From Actinophytocola xanthii (GTDB taxonomy: Bacteria; Actinomycetota; Actinomycetes; Mycobacteriales; Pseudonocardiaceae), in NCBI RefSeq assembly GCF_001921205.1, contig NZ_MSIE01000006.1, forward strand, positions 46,645 to 110,644: a stretch of 64,000 bases of DNA, read 5' to 3'. Below the pieces are notes generated by a model. The model saw nothing but the letters and a program-made list of their open reading frames with translations. It searched no databases and was not told where the DNA came from. Made by a program: the position numbers and the translations under genes. Positions 8,029 through 16,844 of the stretch are shown in pieces (the first letter of the stretch is position 1; every line of letters starts with the position of its first letter).

Positions 8029-9804
8029 CTAGCGGTAGTCGCGGAAACCCTTGCCGGTCTTGCGGCCCAGCCGGCCGGCGGTGACCAGGTGCTCCAGCAG
8101 GGGCGCCGGTGCGAGGCCGGCGTCGCGGAACTCGTAGTACAGCGTGCGCTCGATGGCGAGCGAGACGTCCAGCCCCACCACGTCCAGCAGCTCGAACGGG
8201 CCCATCGGCAGGCCGCAGCCGACCTTCATCGCGGTGTCGATGTCCTCGGCGTCCGCGTAGTGCGCCTCGAGCATCTTCACCGCGTCGTTGAGGTACGGGA
8301 ACAGCAGGGCGTTCACGATGAAACCGGCCCGGTCCGCGCAGTGCACGGGGTGCTTGCCCACCCGCCGGCACACCTCTCGCGCCGTGGCGACGACGTCCTC
8401 GGCCACGGCGATCGTGGACACGACCTCGACCAGCTTCATGACCGGGGCAGGGTTGAAGAAGTGCAGACCCACCACGTCGGCCGGGCGGGAGGTGGCCGCC
8501 GCACACTCGATCACCGGCAACGAGGACGTCGTGGTGGCCAGGACCGCGCCGGGTTTCACCACCTCGTCCAGGGCCCCGAACACCGCCTGCTTGACCGACA
8601 GCTCCTCGGCCACCGCCTCGATCACCAGGTCGCAGTCCGCCAGCTCGTCCAGCTCGACGACCGCGCGCAGGCGAGCGAGCACCGAATCACGAGCCTGTTC
8701 GGACAGCCGGCCCTTGACGACCTGACGGTCGAGCGACCGGCGCACCGTGTCCACAGCGGACTCCGCGCGCTCGGCCGACCGGGCACGCAGGACGACGTCG
8801 AAACCGTTCCTGGCGAACACTTCGGCGATACCGGTCGCCATCGTCCCGGTGCCGACGACACCGACCCGGTTGACCTCCCGTGTGGACGACTGCTCGACAT
8901 TCGAGGTCGGCGTGAGCGCGTCGGGCACCACCGTGGGCGAGTCGACGTTGTCGTAGGTGTAGAACCCGCGGCCGGACTTGCGGCCGAGCAACCCGGCGGT
9001 GATCATCTGCCGCAGGATCGGCGCCGGTGCGTGCAAACGATTGCGCGACTGCCGGTACATCGTCTCGAGGATCTCGTAGGCGGTGTCCAGCCCGATCAGG
9101 TCGAGCAGCGCGAGCGGGCCCATCGGGTAGCCGCACCCCAGCCGCATGGCCGCGTCCAGGTCCTCCCGGCTGGCGTAGCGCGACTCGTACATCGACACCG
9201 CGTGGTTGAGGTAGCCGAACAGCAACGCGTTCGCGATGAACCCCGCGCGGTCGCCGATCACGACCGGCTCCTTGCCCAGGCGGCGCGCGAACGCCACCAC
9301 GTCCGTGATCACGTCCGGCTCGGTCACCACCGTGCGCACGATCTCCACGAACCTGAGCACCGGCGCGGGGTTGAAGAAGTGCAGCCCCACCACCTTGCCG
9401 GGCCGCCCGGTGTGCACGCCGATCTCGGTGACCGAGAGCGAGGAGGTGTTCGAGGCGAGGATGACGTCCGGCCGGCACACCTGCTCCAGCTCGGTGAACA
9501 CCCGGGCCTTGAGCTCGAGGCTCTCCGGGATCGCCTCGATCACCAGGTCGGCCTCGGCGAGGTCGGCGAGACTCGTGGTGAACGTGATCCGGTCCAGCAG
9601 CGCCGTGCGGGCCTCCGCGTCGAGCTTGCCCCCGGCCACCGCGCGTTCCGTGGAGTGCTCGACATGGTCGCGGGCCCGAGCCACGCTGTCCGCGTCGAGC
9701 TCGACGCCGATCACCCTGATTCCGGTCCGCGCCACGACCTCCGCGATCCCGGCCCCCATGGTCCCGAGACCGACGACCCCGACACATCCGAACTCGCGCG
9801 CCAT
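8029..9804 (-). CDS. Tandem-domain 3-hydroxyacyl-CoA (3-hydroxybutyryl-CoA) dehydrogenase
   Basis: 591 residues made of two complete, diverged copies of the ~285-residue 3-hydroxybutyryl-CoA dehydrogenase. Copy 1 starts GVVGLGTMGAGIAEV (NAD motif, about residue 9) and copy 2 GVVGTGTMATGIAEV (about residue 310); both carry the catalytic-His strand GLHFFNPAPV and the C-terminal GRKSGRGFYTY / GRKTGKGFRDY. It oxidises or forms 3-hydroxyacyl-CoA with NAD(P). In the context of ccr and ecm it likely supplies the acetoacetyl-CoA to crotonyl-CoA branch feeding the ethylmalonyl-CoA pathway. No hydratase domain is fused. The upstream region has AACCTCCGGAG around the start. Confidence 0.93.
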   Translation of the reverse strand: MAREFGCVGVVGLGTMGAGIAEVVARTGIRVIGVELDADSVARARDHVEHSTERAVAGGKLDAEARTALLDRITFTTSLADLAEADLVIEAIPESLELKARVFTELEQVCRPDVILASNTSSLSVTEIGVHTGRPGKVVGLHFFNPAPVLRFVEIVRTVVTEPDVITDVVAFARRLGKEPVVIGDRAGFIANALLFGYLNHAVSMYESRYASREDLDAAMRLGCGYPMGPLALLDLIGLDTAYEILETMYRQSRNRLHAPAPILRQMITAGLLGRKSGRGFYTYDNVDSPTVVPDALTPTSNVEQSSTREVNRVGVVGTGTMATGIAEVFARNGFDVVLRARSAERAESAVDTVRRSLDRQVVKGRLSEQARDSVLARLRAVVELDELADCDLVIEAVAEELSVKQAVFGALDEVVKPGAVLATTTSSLPVIECAAATSRPADVVGLHFFNPAPVMKLVEVVSTIAVAEDVVATAREVCRRVGKHPVHCADRAGFIVNALLFPYLNDAVKMLEAHYADAEDIDTAMKVGCGLPMGPFELLDVVGLDVSLAIERTLYYEFRDAGLAPAPLLEHLVTAGRLGRKTGKGFRDYR

Positions 9805-9896
9805 CGCAACCTCCGGAGACCGAAAACCGGTTGCGCCGGATGCTACCTGCCGGTAACAACGTTGTTCGGGCGGTCGTGGCCCAGCTCACGAACGGG

Positions 9897-10889
9897 TCAG
9901 GCCGGCGGGAGCTTCGGCCAGAGGGCCGTCGCGACTGCCTTGGCCGACTGGCAGCCCATGTCGAGCTGCGCGGCCGGCACCCACACCGTCACCGACGCGA
10001 CCTCCACCACGCCGGGTACCTCCTCCGGCTCGGGGAACGGGATGTGCCCGGTCTCCACCAGGCAGATCGCCGGCGAGCTCACGCTCTCGAACCTGTTCAT
10101 GACCGAGGAGCGCCCGGCGATCGGCTCGGCGTTGCCGTCGTCGTTGTAGGCGGCGGGGACGAGGCCCGCCTCGAAGGCCACGTGGACCCGCAACTCAACG
10201 TCGCCGGCATAGGTCTGCCACAGGCACTGGTGTCCACCCGGACTGTCCAGGCGCTCCGCGGCGGCGAAACCCGGCAGGGCCCGCACCGCCGCGTCGTCGA
10301 CCAGTTCGCAGGGATCGAGGCCGACCAGCGAGTCGGGCTCCGGCGACCGGTGCTCGACTCCGTCCTGCTCGATCGTGGCGACCACCTGCTCCATCCCCAC
10401 CTGGGTGATCTCACAGTGGTGGTCGCTCGGGGAGCCGTACATCGTCGAGGTGACCTCGAGCAGGAGGTCCTCCTCGGCGAAGACCAGCCCCTGCGCGCAG
10501 GACGTCGAGTCCTTGCTCGTCTGGACCGTGTAGAGCTCCTCGGAGATGTCCTCGAGCTTCTGGCCCACCACGTCGGGGCGTTCGCTCAGCCAGCTGAGCT
10601 CGCCGACCGCCACCCACACCGACTGGCCCGGGCTCTGGGCGACCGCGACCGTGCAGTAGTCCAGGGAGCTCGGCGTCTCGAACTCGGCCGTGCCGAAGTC
10701 GTCGAACACCGTGAGATCGGTCAGGCTGCACGGGTCGATCGTGGTGAGCTCGCCGAGGGCGTCCAGGGCGGTAGCCGGTCCTTCGATGGCCACGCCCTTC
10801 TCGGCGACCGGCAGCCCACCAACCCGCGCCGAACAGCCTCCGAGCAGTGCCACCAGGAACACCAGCGCCAGCGGCGCCCACCTCGCCAC
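9897..10889 (-). CDS. DUF3558 lipoprotein, copy 1
   Basis: 330 residues. A signal peptide ends in a lipobox LLGGC (Cys about residue 19), so it is a predicted lipoprotein facing outside. The mature part has two related halves, each opening with a DPC-motif (TIDPCSLTDL near 50; GLDPCELVDD near 190) and containing paired Cys residues, the pattern of the DUF3558 family abundant in Pseudonocardiaceae. Function unknown. A paralogue of the same architecture follows upstream on the same strand, 47 nt away, suggesting a duplicated pair in one transcript. Confidence 0.8.
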   Translation of the reverse strand: MARWAPLALVFLVALLGGCSARVGGLPVAEKGVAIEGPATALDALGELTTIDPCSLTDLTVFDDFGTAEFETPSSLDYCTVAVAQSPGQSVWVAVGELSWLSERPDVVGQKLEDISEELYTVQTSKDSTSCAQGLVFAEEDLLLEVTSTMYGSPSDHHCEITQVGMEQVVATIEQDGVEHRSPEPDSLVGLDPCELVDDAAVRALPGFAAAERLDSPGGHQCLWQTYAGDVELRVHVAFEAGLVPAAYNDDGNAEPIAGRSSVMNRFESVSSPAICLVETGHIPFPEPEEVPGVVEVASVTVWVPAAQLDMGCQSAKAVATALWPKLPPA

Positions 10890-10936
10890 GCGACCACGCC
10901 CTCACGCTCGTGCGATAAGGGAAAATCATGTCACGT

Positions 10937-11917
10937 TCAGGCTTTGGGCAATGCGGGAATCAGGGTTTTCGCGATGGCCTGGGCGGGCGCACACGGGTCG
11001 GCGCCTGCCTTGAGCTCCCGGATGTCCAGGGTGAGCGTGACGATCTCCACGTCGTCCCCGGCGAAGGGCCGGTGCTTCCACTCCAGCTGGCAGCTCCCCG
11101 CGGTCGAGACGGTCTTCTCCTGGAAGCCCTTGATCCCGCCGCCGAGGTCGACCTGATCGCCGTTGCCGCCAAGCTCGGGGTTGAACCCCAGTCGCAACCA
11201 GACGCCGAGGGTCGCGGTAGGCCCGGTCCAGTTGCACCAGTGCAGGTTGTACGGGCTGTTCTCGGTCTCCCCGCCGAGGTTCTCGTTGAGCGCGTCGCCC
11301 TCGAACAACGAGCAGGGATCCAGGTCGATCAGGGTCCCCCTGGCGAGGTCGTACTCCGGGGAGTCGGACCGGATCCGCTCGACGACGTCGGTCATCACCT
11401 TTCGCCCGGCGCCGCACAGGTCGTCGGCGCCGCCGTTGGTCTGGATGACGATGCCGTAGTTCGGCGAGGTGGAGGTCACGACCGTGACGAAGCAGGCGTC
11501 GTTGCCGTCGAGCATCTTCTCCATCGCCGGCAGCCCGCCGATGACGTCCTCGGCGGCATCGGCGTCGACGACCTTGTCACCCAGGGTCAGCGTGATGTTG
11601 AGGTCCTTGCCCTCGTCGTCCTCCATGTAGTTCGCGCACTCGCTGTAGCCGCCGCGGTTGTTCTCCGCTGGGCTGCCGAGCTGGTCGAGCAGCTCCTCGT
11701 CGAGCAGCGGGCAGGGGTCCAGCACGCGGAGCTTCTCCGGCGCGAAGGCCGGGTCGTTCGTGCGCGGGGTCTGGCCGCCGGTGCTGGTCGAGTCGTTGGA
11801 GGGCAGGGCTCCGGCGGGCACGGTCGTCCGCGGATAGGTGACCTTCGCCGTGTCCACCGGCTCACCACACCCGGCGACCAGCAGCACGGCGGCCAGGGCC
11901 AACAGCAAACGCCTCAC
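10937..11917 (-). CDS. DUF3558 lipoprotein, copy 2
   Basis: 326 residues with lipobox LLVAGC (Cys about residue 17), then a Thr/Ser/Pro-rich spacer and two DUF3558-like halves opening with VLDPCPLLDEE and DLDPCSLFEGD; Cys residues recur in the same places as in the neighbouring copy. Predicted extracytoplasmic lipoprotein. It precedes copy 1 in transcription order (minus strand) by 47 nt. Function unknown; sequence identity between the two copies is low outside the DPC motifs, so the duplication is old. Confidence 0.8.
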   Translation of the reverse strand: MRRLLLALAAVLLVAGCGEPVDTAKVTYPRTTVPAGALPSNDSTSTGGQTPRTNDPAFAPEKLRVLDPCPLLDEELLDQLGSPAENNRGGYSECANYMEDDEGKDLNITLTLGDKVVDADAAEDVIGGLPAMEKMLDGNDACFVTVVTSTSPNYGIVIQTNGGADDLCGAGRKVMTDVVERIRSDSPEYDLARGTLIDLDPCSLFEGDALNENLGGETENSPYNLHWCNWTGPTATLGVWLRLGFNPELGGNGDQVDLGGGIKGFQEKTVSTAGSCQLEWKHRPFAGDDVEIVTLTLDIRELKAGADPCAPAQAIAKTLIPALPKA

Positions 11918-12007
11918 ACGTGCACCGTAGTCACTGGGTAGGCGGGAGGTGCGGGGAACCGGGGGTTCGGCGACCGAGGGCGTCGGCCATGCTCTCGGCG
12001 ACGGTCC

Positions 12008-12667
12008 TCAGAACAGGCGGAACTCGGTGGAGTCCATCCCGCGCAGCGCCTCGTAGTCGAGGGTGACGCAGCGGATGCCGCGGTCCTCGGCCAGCGTGCG
12101 GGCCTGGGGCTTGATCTGCTGCGCGGCGAAGACGCCCTGCACCGGCGCCAGCAGCGGGTCGCGGTTGAGCAGCTCGAGGTACCTGGTCAGCTGCTCGACG
12201 CCGTCGATCTCCCCGCGCCGCTTGATCTCGACCGCGACCGTCGCGCCCCCGGCGTCACGGCAGAGGATGTCCACCGGGCCGATGGCTGTCGGATACTCCC
12301 GGCGGACGAGGGCGTACCCGTCGCCGAGCGTCGTGATGTGCTCGGCCAGCAGCGCCTGGAGGTGGGCCTCCACGCCGTCCTTCACCAGCCCGGGCTCCAC
12401 ACCGAGCTCGTGCTTGGAGTCGTGCAGGACCTCCTCCAGGGTGATGATGAGCTTCTCGCCCGCCTTGTTGGACACCGTCCAGGTGCCCGGCTCCTCGACC
12501 AGCCAGCACGGCGGGCTCATCCAGTTGAGCGGCTTGTAGGCACGGTCATCGGAGTGAACCGACACCGAGCCGTCGGCCTTGACCAGGAGCAAGCGGGTGG
12601 CCATGGGCAGGTGGGCCGTGAGCCGGCCGGCGTAGTCGACCTGGCAACGAGCGATCACGAGACGCAC
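12008..12667 (-). CDS. nucS: Mismatch-specific endonuclease NucS/EndoMS
   Basis: 219 residues. NucS carries out the non-canonical mismatch repair of actinobacteria by cutting both strands at mismatches. The N-terminal DNA-binding/dimerisation half contains [13 protein letters not shown]; the C-terminal PD-(D/E)XK nuclease shows GPVDILCRD (catalytic Asp) and [17 protein letters not shown] (E-x-K). The extreme C-terminus STEFRLF fits the clamp-binding tail known for the family. Length matches mycobacterial NucS (about 220). It is at the expected distance from murA and the cyclase compared with M. tuberculosis Rv1321. A small membrane-protein gene lies just upstream on the same strand. Confidence 0.95.
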   Translation of the reverse strand: MRLVIARCQVDYAGRLTAHLPMATRLLLVKADGSVSVHSDDRAYKPLNWMSPPCWLVEEPGTWTVSNKAGEKLIITLEEVLHDSKHELGVEPGLVKDGVEAHLQALLAEHITTLGDGYALVRREYPTAIGPVDILCRDAGGATVAVEIKRRGEIDGVEQLTRYLELLNRDPLLAPVQGVFAAQQIKPQARTLAEDRGIRCVTLDYEALRGMDSTEFRLF

Positions 12668-12727
12668 GCCAGGCAGGCTAGCGGACCGAGGCGACGGCCT
12701 CCCCCCAGCACGCCGTGGTCGTGTCCG

Positions 12728-13012
12728 CTAGTCACCGAGCAGCGTGCGGGCCGCCATGGCCTGGTCGGCGGGGAAGACCAGTACGCGCAGCCGCTCCCCG
12801 TCGTCGCTGGGCACGGTTGTCGTCGGGACTCCCACGGCCTGCAGCCGCTCCTCCACGAACCGGGCGGCACGGGCCGAGGGGACGGTCGCGACCTCACGCA
12901 GCAGGCCGTAGTCCTTGCGGTGGGCCTTGTCGGTGTCCAGGCTGGACGCCCACATCAGCACGAGCGCCAGCAGGGCCATCACGGCCAGCGGGACGAGCAG
13001 GATGTAGGTCAC
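12728..13012 (-). CDS. Small single-pass membrane protein, unknown
   Basis: 94 residues: an N-terminal membrane helix (TYILLVPLAVMALLALVLMW), then a ~70-residue soluble domain containing DYGLLREVATVP and ending LVFPADQAMAARTLLGD, with an alternating pattern compatible with a small alpha/beta fold. The start GTG at 13012 is chosen because GGAGGA lies about 10 nt upstream and because the frame upstream is the antisense of ecm. It is divergent from ecm (starts 96 nt apart) and just upstream of nucS. Not recognised. Confidence 0.6.
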   Translation of the reverse strand: MTYILLVPLAVMALLALVLMWASSLDTDKAHRKDYGLLREVATVPSARAARFVEERLQAVGVPTTTVPSDDGERLRVLVFPADQAMAARTLLGD

Positions 13013-13108
13013 CTGGCCATTGTCCTCCGTGCGGCGTTCGCCACAACAGCTGGCGCGCAGGTTACTGGCCAGTACCCTCAGGAGATCCGGGTCGACGGGA
13101 GGCTGGCG

Positions 13109-15133
13109 ATGCCGTATCCGACCGATGACGAGCGGGACCGTCCGTGGGTCATGCGCACCTACGCCGGCCACTCCTCCGCCGCCGCGTCGAACCGGCTCTA
13201 CCGGCGCAACCTCGCGAAGGGGCAGACGGGACTCTCGGTCGCCTTCGACCTGCCCACCCAGACCGGCTACGACCCCGACCACGTGCTCTCCCGGGGCGAG
13301 GTCGGCAAGGTCGGCGTCCCGGTCAGCCACCTCGGCGACATGCGCCAGCTGTTCGAGGGCATCCCGTTGGCCGAGGCCAACACGTCGATGACCATCAACG
13401 CCACGGCGATGTGGCTGTTCGCCCTCTACGTCTCCCTCGCCCAGGAGCAGGCCGAGCAGCAGGGCGCCGACTGGCACGAGGTCGTCGGCCGGCTCACCGG
13501 CACCACGCAGAACGACATCATCAAGGAGTACCTCTCCCGGGGTACATACGTGTTCCCGCCGGGGCCTAGCCTCCGGCTGATCACCGACATGGTCGCCTGG
13601 ACCGTCGCGAACGTGCCCAGGTGGAACCCCACCAACATCTGCAGCTACCACCTGCAGGAGGCAGGCGCGACGCCGGTCCAGGAGATCGCCTACGCCATGT
13701 CCACGGCGATCGCCGTGCTCGACGCGGTGCGCGACTCCGGGCAGGTGCCCCAGGACCGGATGGGCACGGTCGTCGCCCGCATCTCGTTCTTCGTCAACGC
13801 CGGAGTGCGGTTCGTCGAGGAGATGTGCAAGCTGCGCGCGTTCGCCGCGCTCTGGGACGAGATCACGCTCGAGCGCTACGGCGTGCGGGACCCGAAGCAC
13901 CGCCGCTTCCGCTACGGGGTGCAGGTGAACTCGCTCGGCCTGACCGAGGCCCAGCCGGAGAACAACGTCCAGCGGATCGTGCTCGAGATGCTCGCGGTGT
14001 CCCTGTCCCGCAACGCCCGGGCCCGCGCGATCCAGCTGCCGGCGTGGAACGAGGCTCTCGGGCTGCCGCGGCCCTGGGACCAGCAGTGGGCCCTGCGGAT
14101 GCAGCAGGTGCTCGCCTACGAGACCGACCTGCTCGAGTACGAGGACATCTTCGACGGGTCGCCGGTGGTCCAGTCCAAGGTCGACGAGCTCGTGGCCGGT
14201 GCGAAGGCGGAGATCGCGCGGGTGCAGGAGATGGGCGGAGCCGTCGCCGCGGTCGAGAACGGGTACATGAAGACCCAGCTGGTCGCCTCGCTCGCCGAAC
14301 GCCGTCGCCGGATCGAGGCGGGCGAGGAGATCGTCGTCGGGGTGAACCGCTTCGCGACGACCGAGCCCAGCCCGCTGGAGGGCGAGGGCGTCATCGAGAC
14401 GATCGACCCCGAGGTCGAGCAGCAGGCGATCGCGGCCATCCAGGCCTGGCGCGACCAGCGCAACCAGTCCGAGGTGGACAAGGCGCTGGAGCAGCTGACC
14501 GCGGCCGCCCGCACCGACGCCAACCTGATGGAGGCCACGCTCGGCTGCGCCAGGGCCGGCGTGACGACCGGCGAGTGGGCGGGCGCGCTGCGCGTGGTGT
14601 TCGGCGAGTACCGGGCGCCGACGGGGGTGTCCGGCGCGTCGGCCGGCGGGGAGGCCGCGGGCGAGCTCGCCGCCGTGCGCGACCGCGTGCTGGCGACGGG
14701 TGAGGAGATCGGCGGCCGGTTGCGCATGCTGGTGGGCAAGCCCGGCCTCGACGGTCACTCCAACGGCGCCGAGCAGATCGCGGTGCGTGCCCGTGACGTC
14801 GGCTTCGAGGTCGTCTACCAGGGCATCCGGCTCACCCCGGAGGAGATCGTCGCGGCCGCCGTGCAGGAGGGCGTGCACGTGGTCGGCCTGTCGATCCTGT
14901 CCGGGTCGCACCTCGCCGTCGTGCCCGAGGTCGTCGACGGGCTGCGTGCGGCGGGCGCGTCCGGGGTCCCGGTCGTGGTCGGCGGCATCGTCCCGCCCAA
15001 CGATGCGCAGGTTCTCCGCCAGCGTGGCGTCGCTAGGGTGTTCACGCCGAAGGACTACGAGCTCACCGAGATCATGAACGAGATCGTCGACGTGGTCCGC
15101 GAGGCGAACGGAATCACCACGGCAACGGGATGA
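13109..15133 (+). CDS. ecm: Ethylmalonyl-CoA mutase, adenosylcobalamin-dependent
   Basis: 674 residues; converts ethylmalonyl-CoA to methylsuccinyl-CoA. The TIM-barrel substrate domain (about 1-500) includes QTGYDPDH, SMTINATA, GTTQNDIIKEYL and PTNICSYHLQEAG. The C-terminal B12 domain has GLDGHSNGAEQIA (the D-x-H-x2-G signature of His-on/base-off cobalamin binding) and LSILSGSHL. It is shorter than methylmalonyl-CoA mutase large subunits and matches the Streptomyces MeaA/Ecm type. The start at 13109 has GGGAGG 7 nt upstream; the frame is open far upstream only as the antisense of nucS and the small membrane gene. Ccr in the window and the PduO-type adenosyltransferase at 27.8 kb support the pathway and cofactor. 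Confidence 0.94.
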   Translation: MPYPTDDERDRPWVMRTYAGHSSAAASNRLYRRNLAKGQTGLSVAFDLPTQTGYDPDHVLSRGEVGKVGVPVSHLGDMRQLFEGIPLAEANTSMTINATAMWLFALYVSLAQEQAEQQGADWHEVVGRLTGTTQNDIIKEYLSRGTYVFPPGPSLRLITDMVAWTVANVPRWNPTNICSYHLQEAGATPVQEIAYAMSTAIAVLDAVRDSGQVPQDRMGTVVARISFFVNAGVRFVEEMCKLRAFAALWDEITLERYGVRDPKHRRFRYGVQVNSLGLTEAQPENNVQRIVLEMLAVSLSRNARARAIQLPAWNEALGLPRPWDQQWALRMQQVLAYETDLLEYEDIFDGSPVVQSKVDELVAGAKAEIARVQEMGGAVAAVENGYMKTQLVASLAERRRRIEAGEEIVVGVNRFATTEPSPLEGEGVIETIDPEVEQQAIAAIQAWRDQRNQSEVDKALEQLTAAARTDANLMEATLGCARAGVTTGEWAGALRVVFGEYRAPTGVSGASAGGEAAGELAAVRDRVLATGEEIGGRLRMLVGKPGLDGHSNGAEQIAVRARDVGFEVVYQGIRLTPEEIVAAAVQEGVHVVGLSILSGSHLAVVPEVVDGLRAAGASGVPVVVGGIVPPNDAQVLRQRGVARVFTPKDYELTEIMNEIVDVVREANGITTATG

Positions 15134-15136
15134 CCG

Positions 15137-16030
15137 ATGAGCTGGACGCGCCGCGAGTTCCTCACCCGAACCGCGGCGCTGGGCGTGTTCGGTGCCGGCG
15201 CATCGGCCTGCTCGTCGACGGTGGACGGATCGCCGCGGCCCGGCGCCGCCCCGCCGCCTGCCGAGCAGAGCGTCGCCCCCTCCGGCGTCCCGTCGATCCG
15301 GCTCGGCATCGTCCAGTACCAGCCGTACACGGTCGAGCAGAACGGGGAGGCCGCCGGACCGGTACCCGATGTCGCGAGAGCGGTGCTGGCGAAGCTGGGC
15401 CACAGCGACGTCGGCATCGAGCTGTTCCGCGACGAGCCGGCGGTCGTCGCGGGGCTGAGGGCTGAGCGGTTCGACCTCGTCGGCGGGGTGGCGGTGCGTG
15501 CCGAGCTCTGTCGAGAGACCAGGTACTCGCTGCCCGACACGGTCACCGGCACCGCGCTGATCGTGCCGAGCGACAACCCCAAGGGCCTACGGACCTATGC
15601 GGAGGTGGTCGCCGCGAAGGCGAAGGTCGCGGTGATGACCGGGCTGGCCGAGCGGCAGGACGCGATGCGGGCCGGCGTCCCGGCCGCCGACGTCGTCGAG
15701 GTGCCGGTGGCCCACCAGCTCGTCGACGCGGTGCGGGGCGGGCAGGTCGACTGCGCGGCCTTCGACGACGTCGCCGCTCGGGACATGGCCCGGGTCCTCG
15801 GCGACGGAGCCGTGGTCACGACCGAGTCGTTCTTCCCGCCGGGCCGGTCGCCGGTGATCGGCGCCTACCTGTTCAGCGCCGCCTCGGCCGCCGACCTGCT
15901 GGAGCCGTTCAACGCGACGCTCCGGGAGCTGCACGACAGCGGCGAGTGGCTCGAGCTCGTCGAGCCCTACGGGTTCACCGCCGCGAACCAGCCCCCGCCA
16001 GGGCTCACCACCGAGCAGGCCTGCGGCTGA
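15137..16030 (+). CDS. Extracellular solute-binding lipoprotein, amino-acid type, Tat-like signal
   Basis: 297 residues. The N-terminus SWTRREFLTRTAALG has a twin-arginine motif followed by a lipobox-like GASAC (Cys about residue 24). The mature part is a family-3 periplasmic binding protein: LGIVQYQPYTV, DVARAVLAKLG, and GLRAERFDLVGGVAVRAELC. Such proteins bind amino acids or ectoine-like solutes for ABC importers, but no permease or ATPase gene is adjacent. The start lies 3 nt after the ecm stop, so it is probably in the same transcript. The EhuB (ectoine) label sometimes given to this type is not supported by context. Confidence 0.8.
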   Translation: MSWTRREFLTRTAALGVFGAGASACSSTVDGSPRPGAAPPPAEQSVAPSGVPSIRLGIVQYQPYTVEQNGEAAGPVPDVARAVLAKLGHSDVGIELFRDEPAVVAGLRAERFDLVGGVAVRAELCRETRYSLPDTVTGTALIVPSDNPKGLRTYAEVVAAKAKVAVMTGLAERQDAMRAGVPAADVVEVPVAHQLVDAVRGGQVDCAAFDDVAARDMARVLGDGAVVTTESFFPPGRSPVIGAYLFSAASAADLLEPFNATLRELHDSGEWLELVEPYGFTAANQPPPGLTTEQACG

Positions 16031-16076
16031 TCCCGCGCCCCGCCTCCGGTCGGCGAAGCGCGGTTAGGGTCGTGGC

Positions 16077-16844
16077 ATGGACGAGCACGTGCTGGTCGAA
16101 CGGGACGGCGAGACGGTCCGGATCACCATGAACCGCCCGAAGCGGCGGAACTCGCTGTCGTTCGAGCACCTCAGCGAGCTGTTGGCGGCATTCCGCTCGG
16201 CCGGGGACTCCCCCGCGACCGGCATCGTCCTCGGCGGCGCCGGGCCGGTGTTCTCCGCGGGGCACGACTTCGCCGACGTGGCGGCGCGGGACCTGACCGG
16301 CGTGCGCGAGCTGCTCCGGCTGTGCACCGAGCTGATGGGCACGATCCAGTCCGTGCCCCAGGTGGTGGTCGCGCGGGTGCACGGGCTGGCCACGGCGGCC
16401 GGCTGCCAGCTGGTGGCGTCCTGCGACCTCGCGGTGGCGGCGGAGTCCGCTGGTTTCGCGCTGCCCGGCGGCAAGGGCGGGTGGTTCTGCCACACCCCCG
16501 CCGTGCCGGTGGCCCGGTCCATCGGCCGCAAGCGGTTGATGGAGCTGGTGCTCACCGGGGACCCGGTCGACGCGGCGACGGCGCTCGACTGGGGCCTGGT
16601 GAACCGAGTCGTGCCGGACGCGTCCCTGGACGAGGCGGTCGACGAGTTGCTCGCGCGGGCCACCCGCGGCAGCCGGGCCAGCAAGGCCATCGGCAAGCAG
16701 ACGATCTACGCCCAGCTCGACCGCCCCGAGGCCGATGCCTATGCGATCGCCCTGGAGGTGATGGCGTCCGCCTCCCAGCTTCCCGGCGCCCGGGAGGGCA
16801 TGGCCGCGTTCCTGGACAAACGCCGCCCCGAGTGGCCCGACTAG
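16077..16844 (+). CDS. Enoyl-CoA hydratase/isomerase family protein
   Basis: 255-residue crotonase-fold protein. FSAGHDFADVA forms one half of the oxyanion hole and HGLATAAGCQLVASCDLAVA the second. Neither of the two catalytic Glu positions of classical hydratases is obvious (HGLATAAGCQL where hydratases have an acidic residue), resembling the ECHDC3-like subgroup, so hydratase activity is uncertain. TAGGGT at 16065-16070 is 6 nt before the ATG, suggesting a leaderless mRNA separate from the upstream solute-binding gene. The stop overlaps the stop of the convergent regulator through a shared CTAG (16841-16844). Confidence 0.85.
   Translation: MDEHVLVERDGETVRITMNRPKRRNSLSFEHLSELLAAFRSAGDSPATGIVLGGAGPVFSAGHDFADVAARDLTGVRELLRLCTELMGTIQSVPQVVVARVHGLATAAGCQLVASCDLAVAAESAGFALPGGKGGWFCHTPAVPVARSIGRKRLMELVLTGDPVDAATALDWGLVNRVVPDASLDEAVDELLARATRGSRASKAIGKQTIYAQLDRPEADAYAIALEVMASASQLPGAREGMAAFLDKRRPEWPD

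Noticed and set aside
13013..13108. Cobalamin riboswitch upstream of the B12-dependent mutase
   Set aside because: The spacer is only 96 nt and shows no B12-box-like or multi-stem structure; a plain Shine-Dalgarno is present.
12728..15403. 891-residue minus-strand open frame opposite ecm
   Set aside because: Only its last 94 codons (12728-13012) look like a protein; the rest is the GC-driven antisense of ethylmalonyl-CoA mutase, with Arg/His/Asp-rich composition.
15137..16030. Ectoine-binding EhuB
   Set aside because: Only the general family-3 binding-protein fold is visible; no ehuACD genes or ectoine genes nearby.
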